Shown in pieces: positions 47,493 through 56,065 of a stretch of 64,000 bases of DNA. A program made the position numbers and the translations under genes. The DNA is taken from positions 62,001 to 126,000 of the forward strand of contig NZ_JAAAPN010000006.1 in assembly GCF_009909205.1 (NCBI RefSeq). Reading direction: 5' to 3'. The notes under the pieces were generated by a model that saw only the letters and a program-made list of their open reading frames with translations, did no database searches and was not told where the DNA came from. How positions within the stretch are numbered: position 1 is the first letter of the stretch; every line of letters starts with the position of its first letter. The stretch is from Aquabacterium fontiphilum. GTDB lineage: Bacteria; Pseudomonadota; Gammaproteobacteria; Burkholderiales; Burkholderiaceae_C.

Positions 47493-49115
47493 TTATCCTC
47501 CGGCGCTCTGCTTGAAGGCCATCACGGCCTGGTTGCGCAAGGTGCGCAGCAGCGACAGCTCCTGCTCGTCAAGCCGCAGCGAATCGGCGTGCGCCTTGTC
47601 GGCATAGATCAGCCCGATGACCATGTCGGGCTGCCCGGCCCGCTTCATGGCCAGCGGCAGCAACAGAAAGGTCGGCGCCTGGACCTGATCCCGAAACCAG
47701 TCTGGCAGGCGCGAGACGATGTTGGGCGCGCTGGCATCGGCAATCAGCGTGTCGGCCTGGCGCAGGCAGACGGCGCTGAACAGGTCGGGCTGCTGCCCTG
47801 CCGGCGGGTTCGCAAGCGGCACGCGGAAGCAGCCCTTGATCGCCTCGGCGCCCTCACCCAGCCCCACGCGGCCGACCAGCGCCTGCGCGCGTGGATCGCG
47901 CAGGCAGAAGATCACGCGACGGCAATCCAGCGCCCGCAGCACGGTCTCGAGCACCATCTGCAGCACGTCGTTGAGCCGGAAGGATTCGACCAGCGTGTTG
48001 GCAATGTCCTGGATGCCGCTGGTCAGCACGCTGCTGGCATCGCGCGGCGGCAGTGGGGCCTGCGACAACACACCAGCCTCGGTGTCCAAGCCGAGTTGGT
48101 CGGGCTCGACCGTGTCCGCGCCGGCGTTGGGCGCATCCACGTAGAACGCCTCCATCATCCGCTCGACCGGCGCCGCTGCTGGCAGCGCGAGGTTCAATGC
48201 GCTGCTGAGCTCGCTGAGCCGCTGGCTGGCGCGGCCCAGGGCGTCGCGCAGCCCGGTGGTCGACACGGCCAGTGCGCGCGCATACGGCCGCGCCAGGTCG
48301 TCCAGCACGCGCCCCAGCTCGGGCGGATCGGTCTCCATCAGCCGGTGGGCCGCGTCGTGGCTGAGCGACGCCAGCCAGGCAAAGCGCTCGGGGCGGGCCG
48401 CGAGCGAGTACGGCGGGGGTGCGCCTTCGGGCTGGCGCATGCAAGCGCGCAGCCCCTCAGGCAGGCCCCAGAGCGCGGAAACGTGGTCGGCCAGGTCATC
48501 GAGCCCGACGCCGAGCACGCCACGCGCCACGCGGCGCAGGGCGTCAGGCGCCGGCATCTCATCGGGCTCGGCGCCACACTGCAGCCGAATCTGCTCGGCA
48601 TCGTCCGGCAGGTAGTACGACACCAGCAGCCAGCCCAGCTGGCGAAACAGCGTGCCCACGAAAGCTTCTTCGGCCTCGCGCCGGTCGGCGCTGAGCTCGG
48701 CCGCGAGCGTGCCGGCCATCACCGTCTGCAGGAACTCGATCTTGAGCTGCCGAGCGTGATCGCGATCGGGCATGTGCTCCAGCAGCATCAGCGACAGCGC
48801 AAGGTTGCGCACCCCCGCCACGCCCAGCAGCAGCACCGCGCGCGACACCGTGCTGATCGGGTCGGTACCGGCCCGGCGGTAATGCGCGGTGTTGACGACC
48901 TTGAGCAGCTTGTTGGTCAGCGCCACGTCCTGCAGGATCTCGTCACACAGGGCCTGCAGGCTGTCGTGTTCAGACTCGGACAGCGCCTGGATGCGTGACA
49001 CCGAGGTAGACAGCGCCGGGAAATCGCTCTTGAAGCGCATGCGCCGCAAGAGGTAGTCGAGGGTCAGACGGGCTTCGTCGGTGGGCTGGACGGCTGTCGG
49101 CGCGACATCGGTCAA
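47493..49115 (-). CDS. HDOD-domain signalling protein
   Basis: The 540-residue cytoplasmic protein has an N-terminal HDOD domain (about 20-230). It includes FPALSTSVSRIQALSESEHD and LTNKLLKVVNTAHYRRAG, and the DQHL-type motif is replaced by a weaker FVGTLFRQLGWLLVSYYLP. The C-terminal region (about 370-540) resembles a GAF sensor: DIANTLVESFRLNDVLQMVL, ... VIGLIYADKAHADSL. Such proteins act in regulation, but the input is unknown. I chose a TTG start at 49115 because GGGAG lies 8 bases before it; an in-frame TTG at 49181 would overlap the upstream SLC13 gene by 29 bases. Confidence 0.8.
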   Translation of the reverse strand: MTDVAPTAVQPTDEARLTLDYLLRRMRFKSDFPALSTSVSRIQALSESEHDSLQALCDEILQDVALTNKLLKVVNTAHYRRAGTDPISTVSRAVLLLGVAGVRNLALSLMLLEHMPDRDHARQLKIEFLQTVMAGTLAAELSADRREAEEAFVGTLFRQLGWLLVSYYLPDDAEQIRLQCGAEPDEMPAPDALRRVARGVLGVGLDDLADHVSALWGLPEGLRACMRQPEGAPPPYSLAARPERFAWLASLSHDAAHRLMETDPPELGRVLDDLARPYARALAVSTTGLRDALGRASQRLSELSSALNLALPAAAPVERMMEAFYVDAPNAGADTVEPDQLGLDTEAGVLSQAPLPPRDASSVLTSGIQDIANTLVESFRLNDVLQMVLETVLRALDCRRVIFCLRDPRAQALVGRVGLGEGAEAIKGCFRVPLANPPAGQQPDLFSAVCLRQADTLIADASAPNIVSRLPDWFRDQVQAPTFLLLPLAMKRAGQPDMVIGLIYADKAHADSLRLDEQELSLLRTLRNQAVMAFKQSAGG

Positions 49116-49152
49116 GGCGCGGCTCCCGGGGGGTGCGTGTGTCAGACCTGCA

Positions 49153-50505
49153 TCATGCCCACAAAACCGCGTGGCCCGCAATCAGCAACAGACAGACGAG
49201 ATTGAGGCAAAAGCCACAGCGCACCATGGTGGCTTGCGGCACCTGGTCGGTGGCGAACACGATGGCGTTGGGCGGCGTGGCCACGGGCAGCATGAAGGCG
49301 CACGAGGCTGCCACGGCGATGGCCACAGCCAGCGTGACCGGATCGAGCCCCATGGCCTGCCCCACCGGCAGCAGCAGCGGCAACAGCAAGGCCGCGCTCG
49401 CGGTGTTGCTGACCAACTCGGTCAGGAAGACCACAAAGGCCACCACGCCCAGCAGCAGCCAGACCAGGGAAGCCCCTGCCAGCGCGGTCAGCAGGGCATC
49501 GGCCAGATAGGCACTGGCGCCCGTGCTGGCCATCAGGCCGCTGAGGGCGAGCCCGCCGCCAAACAGCAGCAGCACGCCCCACTGCGTCTGCTGCTCGACA
49601 TCACGCCAGCCCACGGTGCCCGAGCCCAGCAACGCCAGGATGGCGGCCAGCGCGACCACGGTGTCCATGTCAGCCTCGACACCGAGCCACGCGGCCAGCG
49701 GTGCGCCGCCCACCCAACCGGCTACGGCCAGCACGAAGATGACAACCGTCATGGCACGCGCACGGGTCCATGTCCACGGCGCTGCGCCGTCATCGGTCGC
49801 CCGCATGGGCACGCGGCCCGACAGGACGGGCTTCAGCAAGAGCCACAACAGCCCCATGACCACCGGCCACATCACCAGCGCCAGCGGCCCCGCGCGCCAC
49901 AACCATTCGGCAAACCCGATGCTGGCCTGCGCGGCGGCCAACGCGTTGGGCGGGCTACCGACCAAGGTGGCCACCCCGCCGAGGCTGGCGCTGTAGGCCA
50001 GGGCCAGCAACACGAAGGCGCGCTCGGCCGGCCGCGCATCCGGCACACCCGGCTGCGGCTGCAGCAGGCCCAGCGCCAGCGGCAACATCATCACGGCCGT
50101 GGCCGTGTTGCTCATCCACATCGACAGCAGCGCCGCCAGCCCGCACAGCATGGCCACAGCGCGCAGCCGGTGCCCGCCGGCCCAGCGCAGCACGGCCGTG
50201 GCCATGGCGCGGTCCAGCCCGTGGCGCGACAGGGCCGCGGCCAGCGCAAACCCACCCAGAAACAGAAAGATGATCGGGTGCGCAAAGGCCGCCAGCGCGG
50301 CCTTGGGGCTTTGCAGGCCCATCACCACGGCGAGCACGGGCACCAGCAAGGCGGTGGCCGTGACATGCCAGGCCTGCGTCAGCCACAAACAGGCTATGAC
50401 GAGGAACAGCCACAGGCCCAGGCGCAATTCACCTTCGCCGGGCAGCAGCCAGGCCCCGGCCAGCGCCACGAGTGCGCACACCCCCCACCGCCAAACCAGC
50501 TCCAT
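49153..50505 (-). CDS. SLC13/DASS-family anion symporter
   Basis: The 450-residue membrane protein has about 11 spans and belongs to the divalent anion:Na+ symporters. Family motifs are FAHPIIFLFLGGFALAAALS, the first SNT motif in MWMSNTATAVMMLPLA, the loop PPNALAAAQA, and a second SNT in ELVSNTASAALLLPLLLPVG followed by LPVATPPNAIVFA. These two SNT motifs bind Na+ and substrate. The cargo may be a dicarboxylate or sulfate and cannot be told. The start at 50505 has GGAGAAAGG before it. Confidence 0.92.
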   Translation of the reverse strand: MELVWRWGVCALVALAGAWLLPGEGELRLGLWLFLVIACLWLTQAWHVTATALLVPVLAVVMGLQSPKAALAAFAHPIIFLFLGGFALAAALSRHGLDRAMATAVLRWAGGHRLRAVAMLCGLAALLSMWMSNTATAVMMLPLALGLLQPQPGVPDARPAERAFVLLALAYSASLGGVATLVGSPPNALAAAQASIGFAEWLWRAGPLALVMWPVVMGLLWLLLKPVLSGRVPMRATDDGAAPWTWTRARAMTVVIFVLAVAGWVGGAPLAAWLGVEADMDTVVALAAILALLGSGTVGWRDVEQQTQWGVLLLFGGGLALSGLMASTGASAYLADALLTALAGASLVWLLLGVVAFVVFLTELVSNTASAALLLPLLLPVGQAMGLDPVTLAVAIAVAASCAFMLPVATPPNAIVFATDQVPQATMVRCGFCLNLVCLLLIAGHAVLWA

Positions 50506-50542
50506 GGCCTTTCTCCGCAATCACGCATGGCGACGACCGCCC

Positions 50543-53284
50543 TCAGCGGGCCGCGACACCCGTGTGGCGCAGCAGCGCCTTCTCCAGCTCCAGCACCAGC
50601 AGCACGAGCAAGCCGACCGCACCGATCCATGGCATCGCCTCCCAAGGCAGCGATGCACTGCTGAAGAGACTGTGCATGAAAGGCGCGTAGCTGAACAGCA
50701 ACTGCAACACTGCCACCAGGGCCACGGCGGCCAGCACCCGCGGCGTGCCGCGCACACCGTGCAGCGTGAATGACGGCGCTTTCAGATACCGCACGCTGAA
50801 AAGGTAGAACACCTCCATGCACACCAGCGTGTTGACCGCCACCGTGCGCGCCACAGCCTCCGACCACCCCTGCTGCAACGCCCAGGTATGCATGCCAAAG
50901 ATACCCATCAGAAACAGCGTCGAGACGAACAGCACGCGCCACACCACGAAGCCCGACAGCATGGGCTCGTCCACCGGCCGAGGTGGACGTCGCATCACAT
51001 CCGACTCGGCCGGCTCGAAGGCCAGCACAAGCGCCAGGGCCACCGAGCTCACCATGTTCACCCACAGAATCTGCGCCGGCGCAATCGGCAGGCTCAACCC
51101 CAGGAGGATGGCCACCAGCAGCGACAGCGACTCACCGCCATTGATGGGCAGCAGAAACGTCACCGTCTTGCGCAGGTTGTCGTAGACCGTGCGCCCTTCT
51201 TCGACCGCATGCGCAATCGAGGCGAAATTGTCGTCAGCCAGCACCACGGCGCCAGCCTGCTTGGCCGCCTCCGTGCCCTTGCGGCCCATGGCCACACCCA
51301 CATCGGCCTGCTTGAGCGCGGGCGCATCGTTCACGCCATCGCCCGTCATCGCGACGATGTCGCCATTGGCCTGCAGCGCGCGCACCAGACGCAGCTTGTG
51401 CTCGGGGCTGGCACGGGCGAACACACGCGTCTCGCGCACCACCTCCCGCAGCGCCGCATCGTCCATGGCCTCGATCTCGGGCCCGGTCAGGGCCCGGAGC
51501 TGACCCGCCTCCCCCATGCCCAACTGCTCGGCAATGGCGGTGGCCGTCACCGCATGGTCACCCGTGATCATCGTCACACGGATGCCAGCCTGGCGACAGC
51601 GCGCGACCGCCTCGATGGCCTCCTGCCGAGGCGGGTCGATGATGCCCACCAGCCCGAGCAAGGTCAGGCCTTCGGCCACATGCGCATGGTCCAGATCCAC
51701 CGTGCCCGCGGGCATGCGCTTGCCAGCCAACGCGAGCACGCGTCGCCCGGCGCGGGCCTGCTCTTCGATGGCAGCCAGCCAGTCGGCCATGACCAGCGGT
51801 GCCATGCACCCGTCTGGCTGCAACTGCGTGTCGCACATCGCGAGCACACGCTCCGGCGCCCCCTTGAGCCAGACCTGCCCGCCGGCCTCATCCGCATGCA
51901 GCGTCGCCATGTAGCGGTACTCTGACTCGAATGGAATGACCTCGAGCCGCGGCCGCTCGATCTGCAGCGCCACCGGGACCACGCCGCCCTTCATGGCCAA
52001 GGTCAGCAAGGCGCCCTCGGTCGGGTCACCCGCCAGGTTCCAATTGCCGCCCTCGTCGTGCAGGCTGGCGTCATTGCACAAGGCCGCGGCCTGCAGCAAC
52101 GCCCAGGCGGCGGGAGCGCAGGCGCGCAAGGTCTCGCCTTCCAGCACCCTGCCATCCAGGCTGATGGCGCCCTCCGGGGCGTAACCCGCCCCCGCCACCG
52201 TCAAGGTCTGACCCGCGCAGATCACCTGCTGCACCGTCATCTCGTTGCGAGTGAGCGTGCCGGTCTTGTCCGAACAGATCACCGTGACCGCACCCAGCGT
52301 TTCGACCGCCGGCAGCCGCCGGATCACCGCATGGCGCGCCGCCATGCGCTGCACGCCGATGGCCAGCGTGATGGTGAGGATGGCCGGCAGCCCCTCCGGG
52401 ATGGCCGCTACCGCCAGGCCCACGGCCGCCATGAACACCTCGGCAGCCGGCATCTGGCGCACCAGCGTGGCGTAACCGAACAGCAGCGCAGCCAGGGCCA
52501 TGATGGCAAAGGTCAAGGTGCGGCCGAAAGCCGCCATCTTGCGCAGCAACGGTGTCGTGCCTTCCTCGACCGTCTCGAGCAGGCGTCCGATGCGGCCCAT
52601 CTCGGTCTGCGCGCCCGTGGCCACCACCACCGCCCGCGCCTGGCCCTGTGTCACCATGGTGCCCGCATAGCCCATGCAGCGTCGGTCACCCAGCGCTGCA
52701 CCCTCATCCACCGCCTCGATGGCCTTGTCCACCGGGACGGACTCACCCGTCAGCGCGGCCTCGTCCACCCGCAGGTTGCGCGCCTGCAGCAGCCGCACAT
52801 CGGCCGGCAGCCTGTCGCCCGAGGCCAGCAACACGATGTCGCCCGGCACCAGATCGGCCGCGTCCACATCGCGCGCATGCCCATCGCGCAGCACCACCGC
52901 GTGCGGCGCCAGCAGGTGACGGATTGCGGCCAGCGCCTTCTCGGCCTTGCCCTCCTGGACGAAACCGATGACCGCGTTGAGCACCACGACGGCGGCAATG
53001 ACCGCTGTGTCCACCCAGTGCCCCATCCAGCCCGTGACGGCTGCTGCCAGCATCAGCACGATGAGCAGCGTGTTGTTGAACTGTCGCAGCAGCCGCATCC
53101 AGGCGCTCACCGGCGCGGATTCGGCCAGGCGGTTGGGCCCATGTCGCTGCAACCGGCGATCGGCCTCCGCCTGGCTCAGACCTTCCGGCTGGGCCGACAG
53201 AGCAGCGAGCACCGCCTCAGGCGGCTGAGCGTGGGCAGCGACGGACGGCCGAGCCGCCGGCAGAACGGGGGTGGGACGGGTCAT
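50543..53284 (-). CDS. Cation-transporting P-type ATPase (P2 type)
   Basis: The 913-residue primary pump is organised as in SERCA-like P2 ATPases, with an N-terminal cation-ATPase domain and TGES (179-182) in the actuator. Membrane helix 4 has AAIPEGLP (293-300), the phosphorylation site is CSDKTGTLT (Asp339), and the C-terminal four-helix domain is present. In helix 5, INGGE keeps the Asn and Glu ligands. In helix 6, WVNMVSSVALAL has Ser where SERCA has the key Asp800. The ion is therefore uncertain; Ca2+, Mn2+ or another cation is possible. ATG at 53284 matches the family N-terminus. Confidence 0.93.
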   Translation of the reverse strand: MTRPTPVLPAARPSVAAHAQPPEAVLAALSAQPEGLSQAEADRRLQRHGPNRLAESAPVSAWMRLLRQFNNTLLIVLMLAAAVTGWMGHWVDTAVIAAVVVLNAVIGFVQEGKAEKALAAIRHLLAPHAVVLRDGHARDVDAADLVPGDIVLLASGDRLPADVRLLQARNLRVDEAALTGESVPVDKAIEAVDEGAALGDRRCMGYAGTMVTQGQARAVVVATGAQTEMGRIGRLLETVEEGTTPLLRKMAAFGRTLTFAIMALAALLFGYATLVRQMPAAEVFMAAVGLAVAAIPEGLPAILTITLAIGVQRMAARHAVIRRLPAVETLGAVTVICSDKTGTLTRNEMTVQQVICAGQTLTVAGAGYAPEGAISLDGRVLEGETLRACAPAAWALLQAAALCNDASLHDEGGNWNLAGDPTEGALLTLAMKGGVVPVALQIERPRLEVIPFESEYRYMATLHADEAGGQVWLKGAPERVLAMCDTQLQPDGCMAPLVMADWLAAIEEQARAGRRVLALAGKRMPAGTVDLDHAHVAEGLTLLGLVGIIDPPRQEAIEAVARCRQAGIRVTMITGDHAVTATAIAEQLGMGEAGQLRALTGPEIEAMDDAALREVVRETRVFARASPEHKLRLVRALQANGDIVAMTGDGVNDAPALKQADVGVAMGRKGTEAAKQAGAVVLADDNFASIAHAVEEGRTVYDNLRKTVTFLLPINGGESLSLLVAILLGLSLPIAPAQILWVNMVSSVALALVLAFEPAESDVMRRPPRPVDEPMLSGFVVWRVLFVSTLFLMGIFGMHTWALQQGWSEAVARTVAVNTLVCMEVFYLFSVRYLKAPSFTLHGVRGTPRVLAAVALVAVLQLLFSYAPFMHSLFSSASLPWEAMPWIGAVGLLVLLVLELEKALLRHTGVAAR

Positions 53285-53365
53285 GCGGGCGATTACAGCA
53301 TGGCCCCAAAAGCATCAGAGCTGAGCCAGATCAAGGATGGCGAGCAACGCCATCCTTTGAGGCCC

Positions 53366-54472
53366 TCAGGGCCGGGCCGTCAGCCGCGCCTTGCGGAACG
53401 TGCTCGCGGCATCAGAAGGCAAGCGATAGCGCACGATCATGGAGCCCTTGTCGTTGATGTCCAGCACGGCCAGCAACTGCCAGTTGCCGACCCTGGTCAC
53501 GCCCTTGGCAGCCAGATGAGCGGCAAGGTCGACCTCAACGCCATTCACCCAGAAGACCGCGCGTCCGCCCGCCTCACCGACCGCCACGCCCGAGGCATTG
53601 ATGTCATACGCCAGCACCATGCTGCGTTGTGGCGACAGGGCCGTCACCTGTCCCGACGCGCTGACCACGAACGCGCTGTAGCCACCGTTGCGACTGGACA
53701 CCAGCATGTCACCCCTGTCGTTCATGGCGGTGACCACCGACGCGCCCGCAACCACCGCCGGGTCGGCCACCCAGGTGACCGCGCCTTGCTGCCACCGGGC
53801 TGCGCGCCACACAAAATCGGCCGCATTGGTGCCCGGCAAGGGTGGAAACCACAGCGCACCAGCCACGTCGCCCAGGTTGTTGACAGTCTGGGCACGGCCG
53901 CCGACAGCCCCGTTGAGCGGCAAGCTCTGGCGCAGCCCGTTGCGCCACACCAGCGGCTGGTCGACCGACACGCCGTCGCCATTGCGGCTGCTGTTGAAGC
54001 CAGCCATGTCACCAATGTTGTTGATGTCGGTCACGACGTGGCCCGGCGTGGTTCCCTGAGCGGCATCCAGACGGGTGACGCTCGTGCCCTGGCTGCGTGC
54101 GAGCCGGTCGGTGGCCGTGCTGGCGAGCGCCTGCCACCGCCCGTTGTCGCTGACCGCGCGGGTGCTCCACTCGGCAGCAGAGCCAAACAGGCTGGTGGGC
54201 GACACCGTGGTCGACGTGCTAGCCGCCCAGTAGGCGCTGCGCGGCACGTAGCCGCCAAACGGGCCCAAACCGCCAATCGAACTCTGAAACACAAAGCGGG
54301 AACGGTTGCCCAGCACCCGATCGGCCTCGTCCAGCCTTTCGTCGGCGGCGAAGGTCAGGTGAACACCATCCAGCGTGCTGACGGTGTAGCTCGACTGGGC
54401 CATGGTCTGGCTGACACACAGCGCCAGCGCGAGCGCCCAGGCGCATTGTGCGCCCTTGAAACGGATGGTCAT
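53366..54472 (-). CDS. Secreted HAF-repeat-like protein
   Basis: The 368-residue exported protein has a signal peptide (about 1-25, WALALALCVSQTMAQ). Degenerate short repeats share the pattern [IV]N-x-x-G-[DV]-[MV]-[AV]-G: DINNIGDMAGFNSS, TVNNLGDVAGALWF, AMNDRGDMLVSSRN, DINASGVAVGEAGG and DINDKGSMIVRYRL. Such repeats occur in HAF-type extracellular beta-propeller proteins. There is no enzymatic motif. AGGGG precedes the ATG. It is an orphan gene between the ATPase and the tRNA. Function is unknown. Confidence 0.75.
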   Translation of the reverse strand: MTIRFKGAQCAWALALALCVSQTMAQSSYTVSTLDGVHLTFAADERLDEADRVLGNRSRFVFQSSIGGLGPFGGYVPRSAYWAASTSTTVSPTSLFGSAAEWSTRAVSDNGRWQALASTATDRLARSQGTSVTRLDAAQGTTPGHVVTDINNIGDMAGFNSSRNGDGVSVDQPLVWRNGLRQSLPLNGAVGGRAQTVNNLGDVAGALWFPPLPGTNAADFVWRAARWQQGAVTWVADPAVVAGASVVTAMNDRGDMLVSSRNGGYSAFVVSASGQVTALSPQRSMVLAYDINASGVAVGEAGGRAVFWVNGVEVDLAAHLAAKGVTRVGNWQLLAVLDINDKGSMIVRYRLPSDAASTFRKARLTARP

Positions 54473-54656
54473 GTTGCCCCTGAGGTCGTGATGGATGGTT
54501 CACATGCGCAAGCGCCGCGGCTGGGCGCGCACAGAACTCAACTCATTTAACGCCATTCAGCAAAACAGCCTGAGAGGGGAAATCCGGGGACAGGCGGGCG
54601 ACTGACTTGCACGCGCGGCGCCGGGAAGTGCAGACGCGAGCACACCATCCAGGCGT

Positions 54657-54686
54657 AAAAAAACCCGAGCACAAAAGGTGTCGGGT
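54657..54686 (-). terminator. Rho-independent terminator after tRNA-Arg
   Basis: Read on the minus strand, ACCCGA pairs with TCGGGT around a loop that itself has CAC/GTG pairing, followed by a run of T (54657-54663 on the plus strand as A). It lies 9 bases after the encoded CCA of the tRNA. Confidence 0.85.
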
Positions 54687-54694
54687 GATTCACG

Positions 54695-54770
54695 TGGCGC
54701 GCCCGGCTGGGATCGAACCAGCAACCCCTGCCTTCGGAGGGCAGTACTCTATCCATTGAGCTACGGGCGC
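54695..54770 (-). tRNA. tRNA-Arg (anticodon CCG)
   Basis: The 76-base gene includes an encoded CCA (54695-54697). The acceptor arms GCGCCCG and CGGGCGC pair fully. The anticodon stem CTGCC/GGCAG holds the loop CTCCGAA, giving anticodon CCG (reads CGG). The T-arm GGTTCGATCC is standard. A terminator follows. No direct repeat of its 3' end was seen, so there is no sign of an integrated element here. Confidence 0.97.
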
Positions 54771-54905
54771 AACGGCGTCATTCTAGCAGCGCTGCGCGAG
54801 GGTTCCTTCGCCGCGCTGGCACAGCCTATAATCTCCCCTTCGGCATGCTGGTCGAATCCGGCCACGCGCTGACCCACTCAACCTCTACGCGCACGACAAG
54901 ACCCC

Positions 54906-55457
54906 ATGAGCCAAGCGCCCCAATCCAACGAGTCTGGCCACGAAGGCCCGATCAGCACGCCCCAGCAACTGATTACCGCCGTGGTGCTGGCTTTCCTCGT
55001 GCCCGTGGTGATCATCGTGTTGCTGGTCACCTACGTGACCACGGGCAGCAAGCAGGCCGCCGGCAGCGACGCGCTGAGCCCCCAGGCTGTGGCCGAACGC
55101 ATCATGCCCGTCGGTCAGGTCGACTTGAAGATGGTGTCGGCCAACGCCGGCCCCCGATCGGGTGAAGACGTCTACAAAGCCCAATGCGCCGCTTGCCACA
55201 ACGCAGGCATGCTGGGCGCGCCCAAGTTCGGTGAAGCCGGTGACTGGACGGCCCGTCTCGGCAAGGGTCTGAACACCCTGGTCGACCACGCCCTGAAGGG
55301 CTTCAACGCCATGCCCCCGCAAGGTGGTGGCGACTTCTCCGATCACGAGATCAGCCTGGCCGTGGTGCACCTGGTCAACGCCGGTGGCGGCAAGTTCGAC
55401 GCGCCCAAGGCCCCGGAAGGTGCTGCTGCGCCTGCCGACGCGGCTTCGGCCCCGTAA
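54906..55457 (+). CDS. Membrane-anchored cytochrome c5-type protein
   Basis: The 183-residue protein has one N-terminal membrane span (about 21-45, LITAVVLAFLVPVVIIVLLV) and a single monohaem c-type domain with CAACH (Cys94-His98). The likely distal methionine is in FNAMPPQGG. The tail is Ala/Pro-rich. It resembles cytochrome c5-like electron carriers that feed terminal oxidases in betaproteobacteria. Its own terminator follows. A TATAAT at 54827-54832 is a possible -10 box but lacks a clear -35. Confidence 0.92.
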   Translation: MSQAPQSNESGHEGPISTPQQLITAVVLAFLVPVVIIVLLVTYVTTGSKQAAGSDALSPQAVAERIMPVGQVDLKMVSANAGPRSGEDVYKAQCAACHNAGMLGAPKFGEAGDWTARLGKGLNTLVDHALKGFNAMPPQGGGDFSDHEISLAVVHLVNAGGGKFDAPKAPEGAAAPADAASAP

Positions 55458-55486
55458 GTACCCAAAGGGCCTCCACCCTCGCAAGA

Positions 55487-55513
55487 AAGCCGGCTCATCG
55501 GGCCGGCTTTTTT
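55487..55513 (+). terminator. Rho-independent terminator after the cytochrome c gene
   Basis: AAGCCGGC (55487-55494) pairs with GCCGGCTT (55502-55509), followed by a T run to 55513. It lies 30 bases after the cytochrome c stop and ends at the stop of the convergent gene. Confidence 0.9.
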
Positions 55514-56058
55514 CATGTCCGCATGGCGCCTTGCGGACTGAGCAGAAAGCCGAATCGCGCGGGCAGGCTGTCGGCCTGGCATTCGTGCACCGGCCACTCG
55601 TTGGCATCGACCGCATCGGCTGCCACGGCCATGTCGGGCGAGCGCACGATCCCGAATCCCGCATCGGTATCAAGAAACAGCCGCCCTTGCTCATCCACCC
55701 AGGCCGCGCGCACGGCACCGACCGGCTCGCCGATGTGGGTGGCAATGGTGAACCCGGCGCCGTCAGCCGTGCGCTGCACGCCCATGACCCAGGGCGAGGC
55801 CTCCAGCTCCACGTACACACGCTGCGGCCCATTCTGGAAAAACCACGCCCCCCGCTCATCGCATTCGTAGTTGCGGCAGATGAAGTCCTTGAGCTTGTCG
55901 TGCACCACGCGCTGGCCCTTCGACTGCGGGAAGGGGCCCGCCGCCTGCGTGGGCTCATCACGCAGATACCAGTCGCCGCGCGCGTCGAGCGCCAGCCATC
56001 CGTAGCAATGGGGCACGTTGGGCCATTTCTTCAGCGCGGCTTTGACGATGTCGTCCAT
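55513..56058 (-). CDS. Conserved betaproteobacterial protein of unknown function
   Basis: I recognise this 181-residue protein as a conserved type of Burkholderiales but cannot give it a reliable family number. It starts DDIVKAALKKWPNVPHCYGW and continues LALDARGDWYLRDEPT. Later blocks are KLKDFICRNYECDERGAWFF, RVYVELEASPWVMGVQRT and WVDEQGRLFLDTDAGFGIVR. It is soluble with no signal peptide. Two cysteines (about 18 and 61) are not paired in a known motif. The start at 56058 is picked because the conserved region begins there. It lies 7 bases after the hydrolase gene on the same strand. Confidence 0.75.
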   Translation of the reverse strand: MDDIVKAALKKWPNVPHCYGWLALDARGDWYLRDEPTQAAGPFPQSKGQRVVHDKLKDFICRNYECDERGAWFFQNGPQRVYVELEASPWVMGVQRTADGAGFTIATHIGEPVGAVRAAWVDEQGRLFLDTDAGFGIVRSPDMAVAADAVDANEWPVHECQADSLPARFGFLLSPQGAMRT

Positions 56059-56065
56059 GCGGGTC

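Noticed and set aside
52058..54550. 830-residue open frame on the plus strand across the ATPase and HAF-like gene
   Set aside because: It runs antisense through two unrelated genes and their intergenic region with no motif or ribosome binding site.
54695..54770. tRNA-Arg as an integration site for a mobile element
   Set aside because: No repeat of the tRNA 3' end, integrase or composition change was found on either side.
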